DNA from: Euzebya tangerina
GTDB taxonomy: Bacteria > Actinomycetota > Nitriliruptoria > Euzebyales > Euzebyaceae
DNA length: 64,000 bases
Assembly (NCBI RefSeq): GCF_003074135.1
Contig: NZ_PPDK01000002.1
Span: 186,001-250,000 of the forward strand
Reading direction: 5' to 3'
The translations under genes and the position numbers were made by a program. Below the pieces are notes generated by a model. That model searched no databases and had not been told where the DNA came from. It saw only the letters and a list, made by a program, of their open reading frames with translations. Positions 37,580 through 48,100 of the stretch are shown piece by piece (the first letter of the stretch is position 1; every line of letters begins with the position of its first letter).

Positions 37580-39353
37580 CCGTGACCGAGATGGTCTCGG
37601 AGACGATGTCGAACCGTGTGAGCGCCACCTCCGTCGTGATCTCCCACACCCCCGGCTGGTTGAGTTCCGGTCCGGCCAGGAGGTAGTGGCCGGGGCCGGC
37701 GATCGTCGGCTCCCGCTCGATCGGCCCGATGTCCAGCTCGGGATGGGAGAGCAACAGGGTCACCGACTCGGCCACGTCGACCGGCCGACCGGTCTCACCC
37801 AGCAGGTAGATGTGGATCTCGTTCTGCCCGGCCACGTTGGGGTCGACGGTGAACGTCATCTGACCGATGCCGTCGAACTCGACCGTCTCGGAGTAGGCCC
37901 CGGTGACACCGGCAGCTTCCGCTGCGGGTTGGAGCGCCACCAGCGCGCCGGTCAGGGCCAGCACCGCGACGATGGCCCCGAGCTCGGTGAAGACGGTCAT
38001 GCCGAGGTGTGCCCACGCCCGGTCCCGCTCGGTCGCCTTGTCGGCCACCTCGTCCGATCCACCCGCGATGACCGGCTGCTTGCCGGCCCGTTGCCGGGCC
38101 CGTCTGGCGGTCAGTACGGGCACCAGCCGCCGGTTGTTGTATGCCCCGATGGCAACCAGGACTCCGACCAACGCGACCTTGGCGACCAGCACCAGTCCGT
38201 AGGAGGTGGAGAACAACGCCCGGGCCGCGCGGACCTCGACCCAGGACAGCGCCGCCCCCGCGCCGAGCACGGCGACGACGGAGACGGTGAACAGGGCAGA
38301 GAACCGCGCGATGGTCCGGCCGGCACCGACGGGGTCGTCCGCACGACGACGGATGCGGAGCACCACGAAGAGCAGCACCAGTCCGCCGGTCCACAGGGCG
38401 GTCGTGGCCAGGTGGATCGCTGCGGCCGACCACACCACGGCGGCCGGTTCGGTGGTCAGCGTGTGCCCCTCGAACAGGAACGAGCCGAGGGCAACACCTG
38501 CTCCGACGGCAGCCAGGCCACTGACGCCGACGGCGCCCTCATCGGTCCAGCGACGCAAGGCCATCCACACCAGCGCCCCGCCGACGGCCCGGGCGGCCGC
38601 CGACCAGCCGACGAAGCTGGTCAGCGTGGCTGACAGCGAGGCGGTGTCGGCCAGGGATCCCAAGCCATCCCCGCCGACCAGGATGGTCTGCCACACCACC
38701 GTCAGCACCGCGGTGACGACCACGGCGATCGCCCCGCGCCTGAGCCACGAGGTCAGGGCGACCAGCGCGTCGCGGGCAGTCCCGGAGAGCCACCAGGCCG
38801 CCGCCAGGACCCCGGCCACGACCAGCACCGCGACGTACCCGACCCACCGGGTGATCATGGCGGCGATGGCATAGGCCTGTTCGCTGTCGCCACCGAAGAC
38901 CTGCTCGAGCAGATCCTCGGCCCCGCTGGCCTCCTGACCGACGCTGAAGATCATGGCGCCGTCGATCGGGTGGCCGTCGGCCGACGTCACGCGGTAGGTG
39001 ACGGCGTAGGTGCCGTTCGCCAGATCACGATCCAGCTCGACACGAACGAGATCCGGGGCGTCCGCCGTCTGGAACGTCCCGCCCTGATCGACGCGCTCCC
39101 CGCCAGTTGCGAAGACCCGCAGACCGGAGGTGGTTGCCTCCACCGGCTCGTTGAACTCGAGGAACAGCTCCTCCGGGGCCACGTCGAGGACCTGCCCATC
39201 GGTGACCGACCCGCCCTCCAGCGAGGCGTGCGCCAGCGCCGGGGGCGCCAGCGCCAGCATCACCGCCAGGGTCAACGCCGCCAGACCGCCCAGACGCAGC
39301 AGGACACGCCGACCACGGTCGGGGCGGCGGCCTGCCAGCGAGACGCGAAGCAT
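37569..39353 (-). CDS. CopC-CopD fusion, copper resistance/uptake membrane protein
   Basis: The 594-residue protein has a signal-like start (LLRLGGLAALTLAVMLALAPPALAHA), a CopC beta-sandwich (HASLEGGSVTDGQ ... LFLEFNEPVEAT ... VTSADGHPIDGAMIFSVG), where the mature N-terminal His and the D-x-H-x-x-x-G pattern bind copper in the family, then about eight membrane helices of CopD, and a C-terminal extracytoplasmic beta domain (MTFTVDPNVAGQNEIHIYL) as in FixH/YtkA-type proteins. ATG 39353 puts the signal peptide first. It converges with the formate dehydrogenase operon. Confidence 0.9.
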   Translation of the reverse strand: MLRVSLAGRRPDRGRRVLLRLGGLAALTLAVMLALAPPALAHASLEGGSVTDGQVLDVAPEELFLEFNEPVEATTSGLRVFATGGERVDQGGTFQTADAPDLVRVELDRDLANGTYAVTYRVTSADGHPIDGAMIFSVGQEASGAEDLLEQVFGGDSEQAYAIAAMITRWVGYVAVLVVAGVLAAAWWLSGTARDALVALTSWLRRGAIAVVVTAVLTVVWQTILVGGDGLGSLADTASLSATLTSFVGWSAAARAVGGALVWMALRRWTDEGAVGVSGLAAVGAGVALGSFLFEGHTLTTEPAAVVWSAAAIHLATTALWTGGLVLLFVVLRIRRRADDPVGAGRTIARFSALFTVSVVAVLGAGAALSWVEVRAARALFSTSYGLVLVAKVALVGVLVAIGAYNNRRLVPVLTARRARQRAGKQPVIAGGSDEVADKATERDRAWAHLGMTVFTELGAIVAVLALTGALVALQPAAEAAGVTGAYSETVEFDGIGQMTFTVDPNVAGQNEIHIYLLGETGRPVDVAESVTLLLSHPELDIGPIEREPTIAGPGHYLLAGPELNQPGVWEITTEVALTRFDIVSETISVTVNE

Positions 39354-39422
39354 GAGGCCATGCTGGCACGGGATGGCGGCCCGGTCAGGTGGCACGCCCT
39401 TGGCCACGGGGGGCGCCCGACC

Positions 39423-39818
39423 TCAGTCGACGGGCAGTGCCCGATCCGACGTACCGACCGCACCGAGCAGCGCCTGGGCCAACGGCTCGATGTCGCCGCT
39501 CTTCAGGACCAGATCGATGCCGAGACGCGACATCTCCTCGCGCACGTACTCACCGGCGACGGCGGTGTAGGCGACGACCGCGATGTCCGGATGGTCACCC
39601 GTCAGCATGGCGATGCCCTCGAACCCGCTGGTCCCGGGCATCAACAGGTCCATGACGACCACGTCGGCGGCGCCTTCGACGGCTTCGGTTACCGCCTCGT
39701 CGCCGTCGGCCGCCTCGCCCACGACGGTGAAGTCCGGCCGACCCCCCAACTGCATCCGCAGCAGCAGACGCATGTCGGGTTCGTCATCGGCGATGACCAC
39801 GCGGATGGGCTCGCTCAT
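39423..39818 (-). CDS. Stand-alone receiver-domain response regulator
   Basis: The 131 residues are one REC domain and nothing else: acid pocket ADDEPDMRLLL, phospho-accepting Asp in DVVVMDLLMPG (near 54), Thr/Ala region VAYTAVAGE and Lys in DLVLKSGD. There is no output domain, so signalling would be by protein contact, as in CheY-like or Spo0F-like proteins. ATG 39818 shares one nucleotide with the stop of the kinase gene (TGATG), a clear cognate pair. It lies 69 nt from the copper gene, in the same direction. Confidence 0.93.
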   Translation of the reverse strand: MSEPIRVVIADDEPDMRLLLRMQLGGRPDFTVVGEAADGDEAVTEAVEGAADVVVMDLLMPGTSGFEGIAMLTGDHPDIAVVAYTAVAGEYVREEMSRLGIDLVLKSGDIEPLAQALLGAVGTSDRALPVD

Positions 39819-40513
39819 CAGGTGCCGACCACCCACACGTCCGTGACCAGGGTGTCCTGTCCGTCACGCGAGAGTTCGAGCCGACCACCGATGTGCCGCA
39901 GCACCTGATCGGCCACCGCCAGTCCCAGACCAAGCCCGGGACGGGTCGTCACCGCGTACTCGCCGCGGAAGAAGGGCTGCGTGGCAAGTCGCAACTCGTC
40001 ATCGGTGATCCTCCCGCCGGTCGAGGCAATCGTGACCCGCGCACCCCGGTCGGTGCTGGCCACCTGCACGGCCGTGTCGGTACCGTACTGCGCGGCATTG
40101 TGCAGGACGGCGTCGAGGGCCAGCACCACCGACTGTGGCAGCAGGTTCATCGTCTGGACGTCCCCACCGAGCGCGAGTGACCGGTCCGACATGCCTGACC
40201 AGCGCTCGGCGATCAACGCCGCAAGATCAACCGGTGCCGGATCCTCCGTCGGCACGGCCGTGCTGATCCCGGAGGCGACCAGCAGATCGTCGAGCAGCCG
40301 AGTCAACCGCCGCGTGTTGCGGAGCAGAGCCGGAGCGATCTCCTCGGTCACGGCGTCCAGCTCCGTGGCGCGGGCGAGTTGCTCCGCCAACCCGTGGATG
40401 ACGGTGACGGGCGTGCGCAGCTCGTGCCCCACGACGTTGATCACACGGCTGCGGATCGCAGCCAGGTCCTCGACCCCGGTCTCGGTCGAGGAGGCACCTA
40501 TGTCATCACTCAC
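39818..40513 (-). CDS. Cytosolic histidine kinase
   Basis: The 231-residue protein lacks membrane segments and sensor domain. The H-box VINVVGHELRTPVTVIHGL (His near residue 32) is intact, and the HATPase shows a N-box-like VLHNAAQYG and a G2-box PGLGLGLAVADQVLRHIGG; the D-box is weak (IASTGGRITDDE). It probably gets its signal from a partner or from its short N-terminus. GTG 40513 is 4 nt after the CoA-transferase-family gene, and the stop overlaps the receiver gene. In contrast to the kinase at 12173, this H-box is canonical. Confidence 0.9.
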   Translation of the reverse strand: MSDDIGASSTETGVEDLAAIRSRVINVVGHELRTPVTVIHGLAEQLARATELDAVTEEIAPALLRNTRRLTRLLDDLLVASGISTAVPTEDPAPVDLAALIAERWSGMSDRSLALGGDVQTMNLLPQSVVLALDAVLHNAAQYGTDTAVQVASTDRGARVTIASTGGRITDDELRLATQPFFRGEYAVTTRPGLGLGLAVADQVLRHIGGRLELSRDGQDTLVTDVWVVGT

Positions 40514-40517
40514 CCGC

Positions 40518-41684
40518 TCAGTTCGCCTCCGTTGCGATCGCCCCAGCACGAGCCAAGGCCCGTATCTCATCGAGGTCGAATCCTATCCGGGCGAGAACCG
40601 CTTCGGTGTCAGCACCCCGACCGGGAGGGGCCGACGGACGGCCGGAGGGGGTTCGGGAGAACCGAGGTGCGGGGGCAGCCTGGGACACGCCGTCGACCTC
40701 GATGAACGTCTCGCGATCGGCCAGGTGCGGGTGGGTGGCAGCCTCCGCCATGGTCAGAGCTGGGGCGACGCAGGCGTCGGTTCCCTCGAAGACCTCCTCC
40801 CAGTGGCGTCGGGGCGCAGCGGCGAACCGCTCGGCCAGCGCACGCGCAAGATCAGGCCACCGCGTCCGGTCGAACTGCGGCCACTCCGCGGGGTCCAGAT
40901 CCAGCAACGAGAGCAGTTCGGCGTAGAACTGCGGCTCCAGCGCGCCCACGGCGACGTAGCCGCCATCAGCGCAGACGTAGTTGCGGTAGAAGGGCGCGCC
41001 ACCATCCAGCAGGTTCGCGGCACGACGTGTCTCGTCCCACGACCCCATCGACCGCATGCCGTGGAACATGTTCATCAGCAGCGCTGACCCGTCGACCATG
41101 GCGGCGTCGACCACCTGGCCCTGACCGCTGCCCTGCCGCTCGACGAGCGCGGCCAGCACGCCGACGACCAGCAGCATGCCACCCCCACCGAAGTCGCCGA
41201 TCAGGTTGAGAGGCACGGGGGGCGGCTTGCCCTCCTCACCCATGGGCTGCAACGCGCCGGCCAACGCGATGTAGTCCAGGTCGTGGCCGGCCATCGTCGC
41301 CCACGGGCCGGTCTGCCCCCACCCGGTCATGCGCCCGTAGACCAGTCCCGGGTTGACCGCCGCGCACGGGTCGGGTCCGATGCCGAGGCGCTCGGCCACC
41401 CCCGGCCTGAAGCCCTCGATCAGCACGTCGGCGGTCCGGACCAGGGCCAGCAGCACCTCGACGCCCTTCGGGTCCTTCAGGTTGATGGCCACCGATTGAC
41501 GGCTGCGGCTCATCACGTCGTGGCCCTGCGGTCCCTCGCCGATGCTCAGCCCGCCGGCCGATGTCCGGTCGACGCGGATGACCTCGGCGCCCAGGTCCGC
41601 CAGGACCATCGCCGCGAAGGGTCCGGGACCGATCCCCTGGATCTCGATCACACGCAGGCCGTTCAGGGGGCCGGGTCGGGACAC
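40518..41684 (-). CDS. CaiB/BaiF family protein, alpha-methylacyl-CoA racemase-like
   Basis: The 388 residues match the AMACR branch of family III CoA transferases, which interconvert (R)- and (S)-2-methylacyl-CoA. Visible features: GLRVIEIQGIGPGPFAAMVLADLGAEVIRVDR at the start, the VAINLKDPKGVEVLLAL and DVLIEGFRPGVAERLG blocks, then GRMTGWGQTGPWATMAGHDLDYIALAGAL with the His and Asp of AMACR enzymes near residues 125-155. GTG 41684 starts with SRPGPLNG. It lies 4 nt upstream of the kinase gene, so the three genes may be one operon. It may help degrade branched fatty acids. Confidence 0.88.
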   Translation of the reverse strand: MSRPGPLNGLRVIEIQGIGPGPFAAMVLADLGAEVIRVDRTSAGGLSIGEGPQGHDVMSRSRQSVAINLKDPKGVEVLLALVRTADVLIEGFRPGVAERLGIGPDPCAAVNPGLVYGRMTGWGQTGPWATMAGHDLDYIALAGALQPMGEEGKPPPVPLNLIGDFGGGGMLLVVGVLAALVERQGSGQGQVVDAAMVDGSALLMNMFHGMRSMGSWDETRRAANLLDGGAPFYRNYVCADGGYVAVGALEPQFYAELLSLLDLDPAEWPQFDRTRWPDLARALAERFAAAPRRHWEEVFEGTDACVAPALTMAEAATHPHLADRETFIEVDGVSQAAPAPRFSRTPSGRPSAPPGRGADTEAVLARIGFDLDEIRALARAGAIATEAN

Positions 41685-41767
41685 GTCATCGCCTCGTTGG
41701 GTCGTCGGGCTGCAGTTGCGCGCCCACCGTATGCTCCGGCCCGCTGCACGATCCAACTGGTGCTTGA

Positions 41768-42718
41768 ATGGGGACGAATGTGACCGCTTCACGTGGCCCG
41801 ACCGGAGCCGACCTGGATGTCGTGGTCGAGCAGGTCGCCCAGGATGTGGCCGGACTGGCTGACCAGGGCGCCGTCGCGACCTACATCCCGGCGCTCGCCC
41901 GGGTCGACCCGGCCCACTTCGCCCTGGCCGTCGCACCGCTGGACGGGCCGCCGGCCGCGGTCGGGGATGCCGACACCACCTTCAGCATCCAGTCGATCAG
42001 CAAGGTGTTCACCCTGACGCTGGCGATGCAGCGGTTCGCCGGTGACATCTGGGAGCGGATGGGGCGTGAACCCTCCGGCGACCCGTTCAACTCGCTGGTC
42101 CAACTCGAGTACGAGAACGGCAAACCTCGCAATCCCTTCATCAACGCCGGCGCGATCGTGCTGGCCGACATCCTGCGGACGTGCCTCGACGATCCACTCT
42201 CCGAACTCGTGCAGTTGGTGTCCGAGCTCTGCGGCGAGCCGGTGACCGTCGACGGGGAGGTCGCCCTGTCCGAAGCGGAGACCGGCTTCCGCAACCGGTC
42301 GCTGGCCAACCTGATGACGGGCTTCGGCAACATCCACGGCGACCCGCAAGCCGTGCTCGACATCTACTTCGCCCAGTGCTCCATCGCCATGACGCCGGCC
42401 CAGCTGGCCCGGTCGCTGGGCTACCTGGCCAACGACGGCGTCGATCCGCGGTCGGGCGCCCGGGTGCTCTCCGCCGAGAAGGCCCGCCGGGTCAATGCGC
42501 TGATGTTGACCTGTGGTACCTACGACGCCGCCGGCGAGTTCGCCTTCCGCGTCGGCATCCCCTGCAAGTCGGGCGTCGGAGGGGGCGTCGTGGGAATCGT
42601 CCCGCATCACCTCTCGGCCTGCGCGTGGTCGCCTCGCCTGGACCAGACCGGGAACTCGGTTCAGGGACGAGCAGCACTGGAGGCCCTGATCGACCGGACC
42701 GGGCTGTCGGTCTTCTGA
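41768..42718 (+). CDS. glsA: Glutaminase
   Basis: This serine-beta-lactamase-fold glutaminase hydrolyses glutamine to glutamate and ammonia. The catalytic S-x-x-K is in FSIQSISKVFTLTL near residue 77, followed by GREPSGDPFNSLVQLEYENGKPRNPFINAGA, which is the family hallmark, then FRNRSLANLM and CKSGVGGGVVGIVP at the end. 316 residues is normal for the single-domain form without STAS. ATG 41768 is used. It diverges from the CaiB/BaiF gene with 83 nt between them and is followed by the rodZ-like gene at 107 nt. Confidence 0.95.
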   Translation: MGTNVTASRGPTGADLDVVVEQVAQDVAGLADQGAVATYIPALARVDPAHFALAVAPLDGPPAAVGDADTTFSIQSISKVFTLTLAMQRFAGDIWERMGREPSGDPFNSLVQLEYENGKPRNPFINAGAIVLADILRTCLDDPLSELVQLVSELCGEPVTVDGEVALSEAETGFRNRSLANLMTGFGNIHGDPQAVLDIYFAQCSIAMTPAQLARSLGYLANDGVDPRSGARVLSAEKARRVNALMLTCGTYDAAGEFAFRVGIPCKSGVGGGVVGIVPHHLSACAWSPRLDQTGNSVQGRAALEALIDRTGLSVF

Positions 42719-42825
42719 GCGCGTCCCTCGGGCCAGGACCTGTGACGCCGGGACGCGCGCGTCCGTCGTCTGACCAGGGTGGTGGGGTCGGGCTGTCCTC
42801 GGTCGCCGCTACCCTCGGGCACGAC

Positions 42826-43647
42826 ATGGCCGGGATAGGCGAGACCCTCAGCAGCGAGCGGCGGCGGCAAGGACGCACGCTGGCCGATGCTGCTGCCGAG
42901 ACACGGGTGCGGGAGTCCTACCTGGCGGCCCTCGAGACCGAGGACTTCGACGTCCTGGGCGGCGATGTCTACGCGCGCGGGTTCATCCGGCTGTACGGCA
43001 AGTACCTGGGGCTCGACGCCGAGGCGCTGGTCCAGGAGTTCCGGGACAATCACGAGAAGCCCGCCGAGGTCACCGCGATCCCGGGGGCCACGATCGACGA
43101 GGTGCTGCCCGCCCGACCGCCCGGCATCGCCCAGCTGCTGAACCAGCCGGCGGTGGCCGGCGTCGCCATCGTGTTGGTGATGGCCGTGCTGTTCCTGCTC
43201 TTCCGTGGCGGTGGCGATGACGCCGCCGAGCTCGACGAGGACGCGCCCGGCCCGGTCCCGGCAGCGACCCAGGAGGTCGCGGAGACCGAGGACGCGGCGG
43301 CCGGCGACGCGGCCACGGTGCCCTCCGAGCCCTCCGCCGCGCCGGCGCCGGCGCCCGACGCCGTGGTCTTCGAGACCCTGGCGGTGCAGATCGATGCCAC
43401 CACACCCGTCCGCGTGAACGTCCTGCAAGGTCAGCCGGTGGTGGATCGGGAGTTGGCGGCGGCCGAGTCGGTGGAGCTCGCACCGAGCGGCGACCGGGTG
43501 TCCTTCGTGGTCGGGGACTACGGGTCGGTCGAGGTGCTGGTCAACGGGCTGATGCTGCCGGCTCCGGCGCAGTTCCTCGGTGCCCCGGTGCAGATCACCT
43601 GTGTGATCGGGGCCACGGAGTGCTCGGCCGAGGCGGTCTCGTCGTGA
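42826..43647 (+). CDS. RodZ-like helix-turn-helix membrane protein
   Basis: The N-terminal HTH (residues ~1-75: GETLSSERRRQGRTLADAAAETRVRESYLAALE) is the RodZ type and is followed by GGDVYARGFIRLYGKYLGLD, a strong match to RodZ/YmfM. A helix (AGVAIVLVMAVLFLLF near 115), an acidic/Pro linker and a C-terminal beta domain (DUF4115-like) complete it. In rod-shaped bacteria RodZ links MreB to the wall machinery. ATG 42826 is used; the long upstream frame is a shadow of glsA. It starts the conserved rodZ-like/rimO/pgsA stretch. Confidence 0.85.
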   Translation: MAGIGETLSSERRRQGRTLADAAAETRVRESYLAALETEDFDVLGGDVYARGFIRLYGKYLGLDAEALVQEFRDNHEKPAEVTAIPGATIDEVLPARPPGIAQLLNQPAVAGVAIVLVMAVLFLLFRGGGDDAAELDEDAPGPVPAATQEVAETEDAAAGDAATVPSEPSAAPAPAPDAVVFETLAVQIDATTPVRVNVLQGQPVVDRELAAAESVELAPSGDRVSFVVGDYGSVEVLVNGLMLPAPAQFLGAPVQITCVIGATECSAEAVSS

Positions 43648-43671
43648 GCCTCACCGCATGAGCAGGGCAGC

Positions 43672-45081
43672 GTGAGTCAGGTGGACGCGGGGCAGATCCG
43701 GCCCAGTGACGGCAAGGGCAAGGTCGCGATCATCACCCTCGGCTGTGGGCGCAACGACGTCGACAGCGACAACGTCGGTGGCCTGCTGACGGCCGACGGG
43801 TACGACATGGTCACCGAGCCCGACGACGCCGACCTGCTGGTCGTCAACACCTGCACCTTCATCGCACCCGCCCGCGAGGAGTCCGTGGACGTGGTGCTCG
43901 GTGCAACCGACACCACCAAGCCCGTCGTCGTGGTGGGCTGCATGGCCGAGCGGTACGGGCAGGAGTTGGCCGACGCCGTCCCCGAAGCCGCCGCCGTCGT
44001 TGGGTTCGACCGGTATCGCGAGTTGCCCCAGATCGTCGGGTCGGCCCTCGGGGTCCGCGACCCGAACGGGGACGCCGTTGCGTCCGATGAGGCTCCAGCC
44101 AGCAGGCGTGGATTGCCGCTGTTCGGCACCGGACCATCCGGCCCCGACGCACCACCCACCGCCTCGTTCCCGCTCCGAACCGTGCCGAAGGGCCCCTGGG
44201 CGTACCTCAAGATCGCGGGTGGCTGCGACCGGGTCTGCACGTTCTGCTCGATCCCGTCGTTCCGTGGTCGGTTCGGCTCGCGGACGGTGACCGAGCTCGA
44301 GGCGGAGGTCCGCTGGCTGGTGGAGCAGGGCGTGCGCGAGCTGGTGTGCGTCAGCGAGAACACCACCTCCTACCACAAGGATCTGCCGGGCGGCCGGCGC
44401 GGTCAGGCTGACCTGATCGAGATGTTCGACCGCGTCGAGGGCCTCGAGATGGTTCGGCTCATGTACCTCCAGCCCGCCGAGATCACGCCACTGCTGCTCG
44501 AGTCCATGGCGGCCAGCGACACGGTCGTGCCCTACTACGACCTGTCGCTCCAGCACGCCTCGGCTCCGGTGCTCGACCGGATGGCCCGGTCGGGGAGTCC
44601 CGAGCGGTTCCTGAGGCTGATCGAGGGCATCCGGCAGCGCGATCCGGGCGCAGTCTTCCGCTCCTCGTTCATCACCGGCTTCCCGGGCGAGACCGACGAG
44701 GACGTCGACACCCTGGCGTCGTTCGTCGACGCCGCGGGCCTCGACTGGTCGGGGGTCTTCACCTACTCCGCGGAGGACGGCACCCCGGCGGCGACCATGC
44801 CGGACCAGGTGCCCCATGACGAGGCGCGGGCACGGGCCGAGGAGATCACCCAGATCATCGAGGCGGTGGCGCTCGAGAAGGCCGAGGCGTTCGTCGGGCG
44901 GCGCCTCGAGGTGCTGGTGGAGGACCACGAGGCCGAGACGGCGATCGGACGCAGCTACCGGGAGGCGCCGGAGACCGACGGCGAGATCCGGGTCGAGGGT
45001 CTTGGCACCCCCGTCGGACGTCTCGCGCCGGTCGTGGTGACCAGCACGGACGGGGTGGACCTCCTGGCTCGCCCGGCCTGA
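43672..45081 (+). CDS. rimO: Ribosomal protein S12 methylthiotransferase RimO
   Basis: RimO is a radical-SAM enzyme that adds a methylthio group to Asp of ribosomal protein S12. The UPF0004 domain (TLGCGRNDVDSD, NTCTFIAPAREES, VVGCMAERYG) carries three Cys for the auxiliary cluster; the SAM motif is GGCDRVCTFCSIPSFRGRF near 185 (C-x3-C-x2-C); the TRAM domain ends the protein. A 50-residue insertion-like stretch before the radical SAM domain is Ala/Pro-rich. It is distinguished from miaB (54845) by S12-type FCSIPSFRG. GTG 43672, 24 nt after the rodZ-like gene. Confidence 0.94.
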   Translation: MSQVDAGQIRPSDGKGKVAIITLGCGRNDVDSDNVGGLLTADGYDMVTEPDDADLLVVNTCTFIAPAREESVDVVLGATDTTKPVVVVGCMAERYGQELADAVPEAAAVVGFDRYRELPQIVGSALGVRDPNGDAVASDEAPASRRGLPLFGTGPSGPDAPPTASFPLRTVPKGPWAYLKIAGGCDRVCTFCSIPSFRGRFGSRTVTELEAEVRWLVEQGVRELVCVSENTTSYHKDLPGGRRGQADLIEMFDRVEGLEMVRLMYLQPAEITPLLLESMAASDTVVPYYDLSLQHASAPVLDRMARSGSPERFLRLIEGIRQRDPGAVFRSSFITGFPGETDEDVDTLASFVDAAGLDWSGVFTYSAEDGTPAATMPDQVPHDEARARAEEITQIIEAVALEKAEAFVGRRLEVLVEDHEAETAIGRSYREAPETDGEIRVEGLGTPVGRLAPVVVTSTDGVDLLARPA

Positions 45082-45199
45082 CCAGCGGTCCCCAGGACCT
45101 CGGTCGGCGATTGAACGTCGCGGGGGGCTGCTGCGTACACCCCTGTACGACCCGACCGAGCTCGGCCGGGTGTCGCAGCCAACCACAGGAGCTCTCCGC

Positions 45200-48100
45200 A
45201 TGTCCCGAACACTGCCGATCCACAGGCCCGGGCTGGTGATCACCACGCTCGGCGTCGCCCTGATGGCGCTGGTGTGGCTCGCCACCCCCGCCGCCGCCGC
45301 CACCTTCGACGTCGACACCGCACTGGACACGGTGGACGCCAGTCCAGGCGACGGTGACTGCGCCGACGCCATGGACAACTGTTCGCTGCGCGCGGCCATC
45401 CAGGAAGCCAACGCCCTGCCTGGCGCAGACACGGTCACGCTGGGCGAGGATGAGACCTACGCGCTCACGATCATCGGCAGCGGCGAGGAGATCGCTGGGA
45501 CCGGCGACCTCGACATCACCAGCGAGATCACCCTGACGGGCAACGGCTCGACCATCGACGCGACGGTCATCGGCGACCGTGCCGTCGACCTGATCGCCGG
45601 CGATGCGGTCATCACCGACCTCACCATCACCGGTGGCGCGGCAGGTGTTGCACCTGACGATCGCGGCGGTGCCATCCGAGCGGACGCCGACTCCACACTG
45701 GACATCTCCGCCTCGACCCTCATCGGGAACACCGCGCCGCTGGCCGGTGGCGGCATCGAGAACACCGGCGGCACGGTCACCGTGACCGACACGGACTTCA
45801 GCGACAACGTCGCGACCGGCGTCCCGGCGGCCGGCAACGGCGGGGCCGTCCACGCAGCCGGTGGGTCCACCACGATCACGGGCGGCACCGTGCAGGACAA
45901 CACCGCCGTGGAGGGCGCTGGCCTCTGGCTGGCAGCCGGCACGATGGACGTCGATGGCGTGACGTTCACGCAGAACACCACAACCGGGACCGAGGCTGAC
46001 ATGGGCGGCGGTGCGATCTTCAACCAGGCCGGCGGCACGATCTCGGTGACTGACTCGAGCTTCGACTCGAACACCGCAACCAACGGCGCCGCCTCCGGTG
46101 GCGCGATCATCCTGGTCGACGACGGAACGTCGATCACGGTCACCGACTCGAGCTTCGACGACAACGCAGCCAACCGCGCGGGTGGTGCGATCGAGGTCGC
46201 TGCTGGCACCAGCGCCACGATCATCGACTCCGACTTCACCGCGAACGATGTCGCTGCGGGAGCGAACCCCGGCAACGGCGGTGCGATCCACAGCGGCAAC
46301 GGCACGGTCAGCGTGACCGGCGGCACCGCAGCGGGCAACACCGCGACCGAGGGGGGCGCCTTCTGGAACAGCACGGGCGATTTCGTGGTGGAGGCGGTCA
46401 CCTTCGACGGCAACACCACCGCCGGGACCGCGGCCGACATGGGCGGCGGCGCGATCTTCAACCAGGGCGCCGGCACGGTGGCCGTGGAGGGCTCCAACTT
46501 CACGGGCAACACCGCGACCGAGGGCGCGGCCTCCGGTGGCGCCATCATCGTCGTCGACGACGGCTCGACGGTGACCGTCGAGGGCTCCACATTCGACGGC
46601 AACAGCGCAAACCGCGCTGGTGGCGCGATCGAGGTGGCGGCCGGTTCGATCCTCGACGTCTCGAACTCCACCTTCGACAGCAACGACGTCGCCGTGGGCG
46701 CGAACCCGGGCAACGGGGGCGCCATCCACAGCGGCGGAGGCACCGTCTCGGTCTTCGGCGGCAGCGCCGATGACAACACGGCGATCGAGGGCGGTGCGTT
46801 CTGGAACGCCGCGGGAACCTTCGCCGTGGACGCGGTCATCTTCACCGGCAACGTCGGAACGGGTGACGAGGCGGACAACGGCGGTGGCGCACTCTTCAAC
46901 CAGGGCGCCGGCACGATGACCGTCGTGAACTCGACCTTCGACGCCAATCTGGCGACCGGTGCAGCCGGCTCCGGTGGTGCCGTCCTCAACCTCAACAATG
47001 AGGGCCAGGAGGGCGACTCCGTCATGAGCATCGAGGACTCGAGCTTCGACGCCAACGTCGCCGCCCGTGCCGGTGGGGCCATCGAGAACGCCGGCTCGGT
47101 GATGGACATCTCCGACACCGACTTCTCCGGCAACGATGTGGCCGAAGCGGCCGCGCCGGGCAACGGCGGCGCCATCCACGACGGCGGCGGCACCGTCACG
47201 GTCACCGGTGGGAGCGCCGACGGCAACACGGCCGTCGAGGGCGGCGGGTTCTGGACCAGCGGGACCATGGTCGTGACCGGCACCACACTCACCGGCAACA
47301 CCGGTGCGGCCGGTGGCGCCCTCTACATCGAGGAGGGCGGCCAGTTGACCCTCGACGGCGTGCGCGCCTCGGCCAACGACGCCACGGACGGCGACGGCAA
47401 CGCGCTGTTCGACGCCGGTGGCAACGACACGGCCACCGACACCGTCCTGACCTCGCAGGCGCCGGCGACCGGCCTCACCTGCAACGAGCTGGTCGAGACC
47501 GATCTCGGCGGCAATGCCGATGACGACGGCAGCTGCTTCGATCAGGCCATCGTCGTGGACCGGGTCCAGGGCGAGGATCGGATCGCGACCGCGATCGCAG
47601 CCTCGCAGGCCAGCTTCGACGACGGCGAGGCCAGTGCGGTCGTGCTCACGAGGGCCGACGTGTTCGCGGACGCCCTCGCCGGGACGCCGCTGGCGGTCCA
47701 GGAGAACGGCCCGCTGCTCCTGTCCGGTCAGGACAGCCTGGACTCGGCGACCGAGACCGAGATCCAGCGGGTGTTGGACTCCGACGGCACCGTCTACCTG
47801 CTCGGCGGCACCGACGCGCTGAGCGAGCAGGTGGAGGCCGACGTCACGGCCCTGGGCACCGACGTGGTGCGCTACGGCGGACTCAACCGGTTCGACACCG
47901 CGGTCATCATCGCCTCCGACGGCCTGGACGAGCCTGACCTCAACCTGCTGGCCGACGGTGAGGGGTTCGCCGACGCGGTGTCCTCAGGTGCCGCCGCAGC
48001 CGCGAACGACGGTGCGGTGCTGCTGACCTCGGGCGACGTGCTGCCGCCCGAGACCGAGGCGTACCTCGCCACGATCGACCCCGGCTCGGACAGCGACACC

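Noticed and set aside
44855-47179. Long minus-strand frame opposite rimO and the beta-helix gene
   Set aside because: It mirrors the repeat structure of the beta-helix gene and has no recognisable domain or start context.
45833-47270. CRISPR-like repeat array
   Set aside because: The repeats are coding, 438-450 nt long, in frame and diverged, so they are protein repeats.
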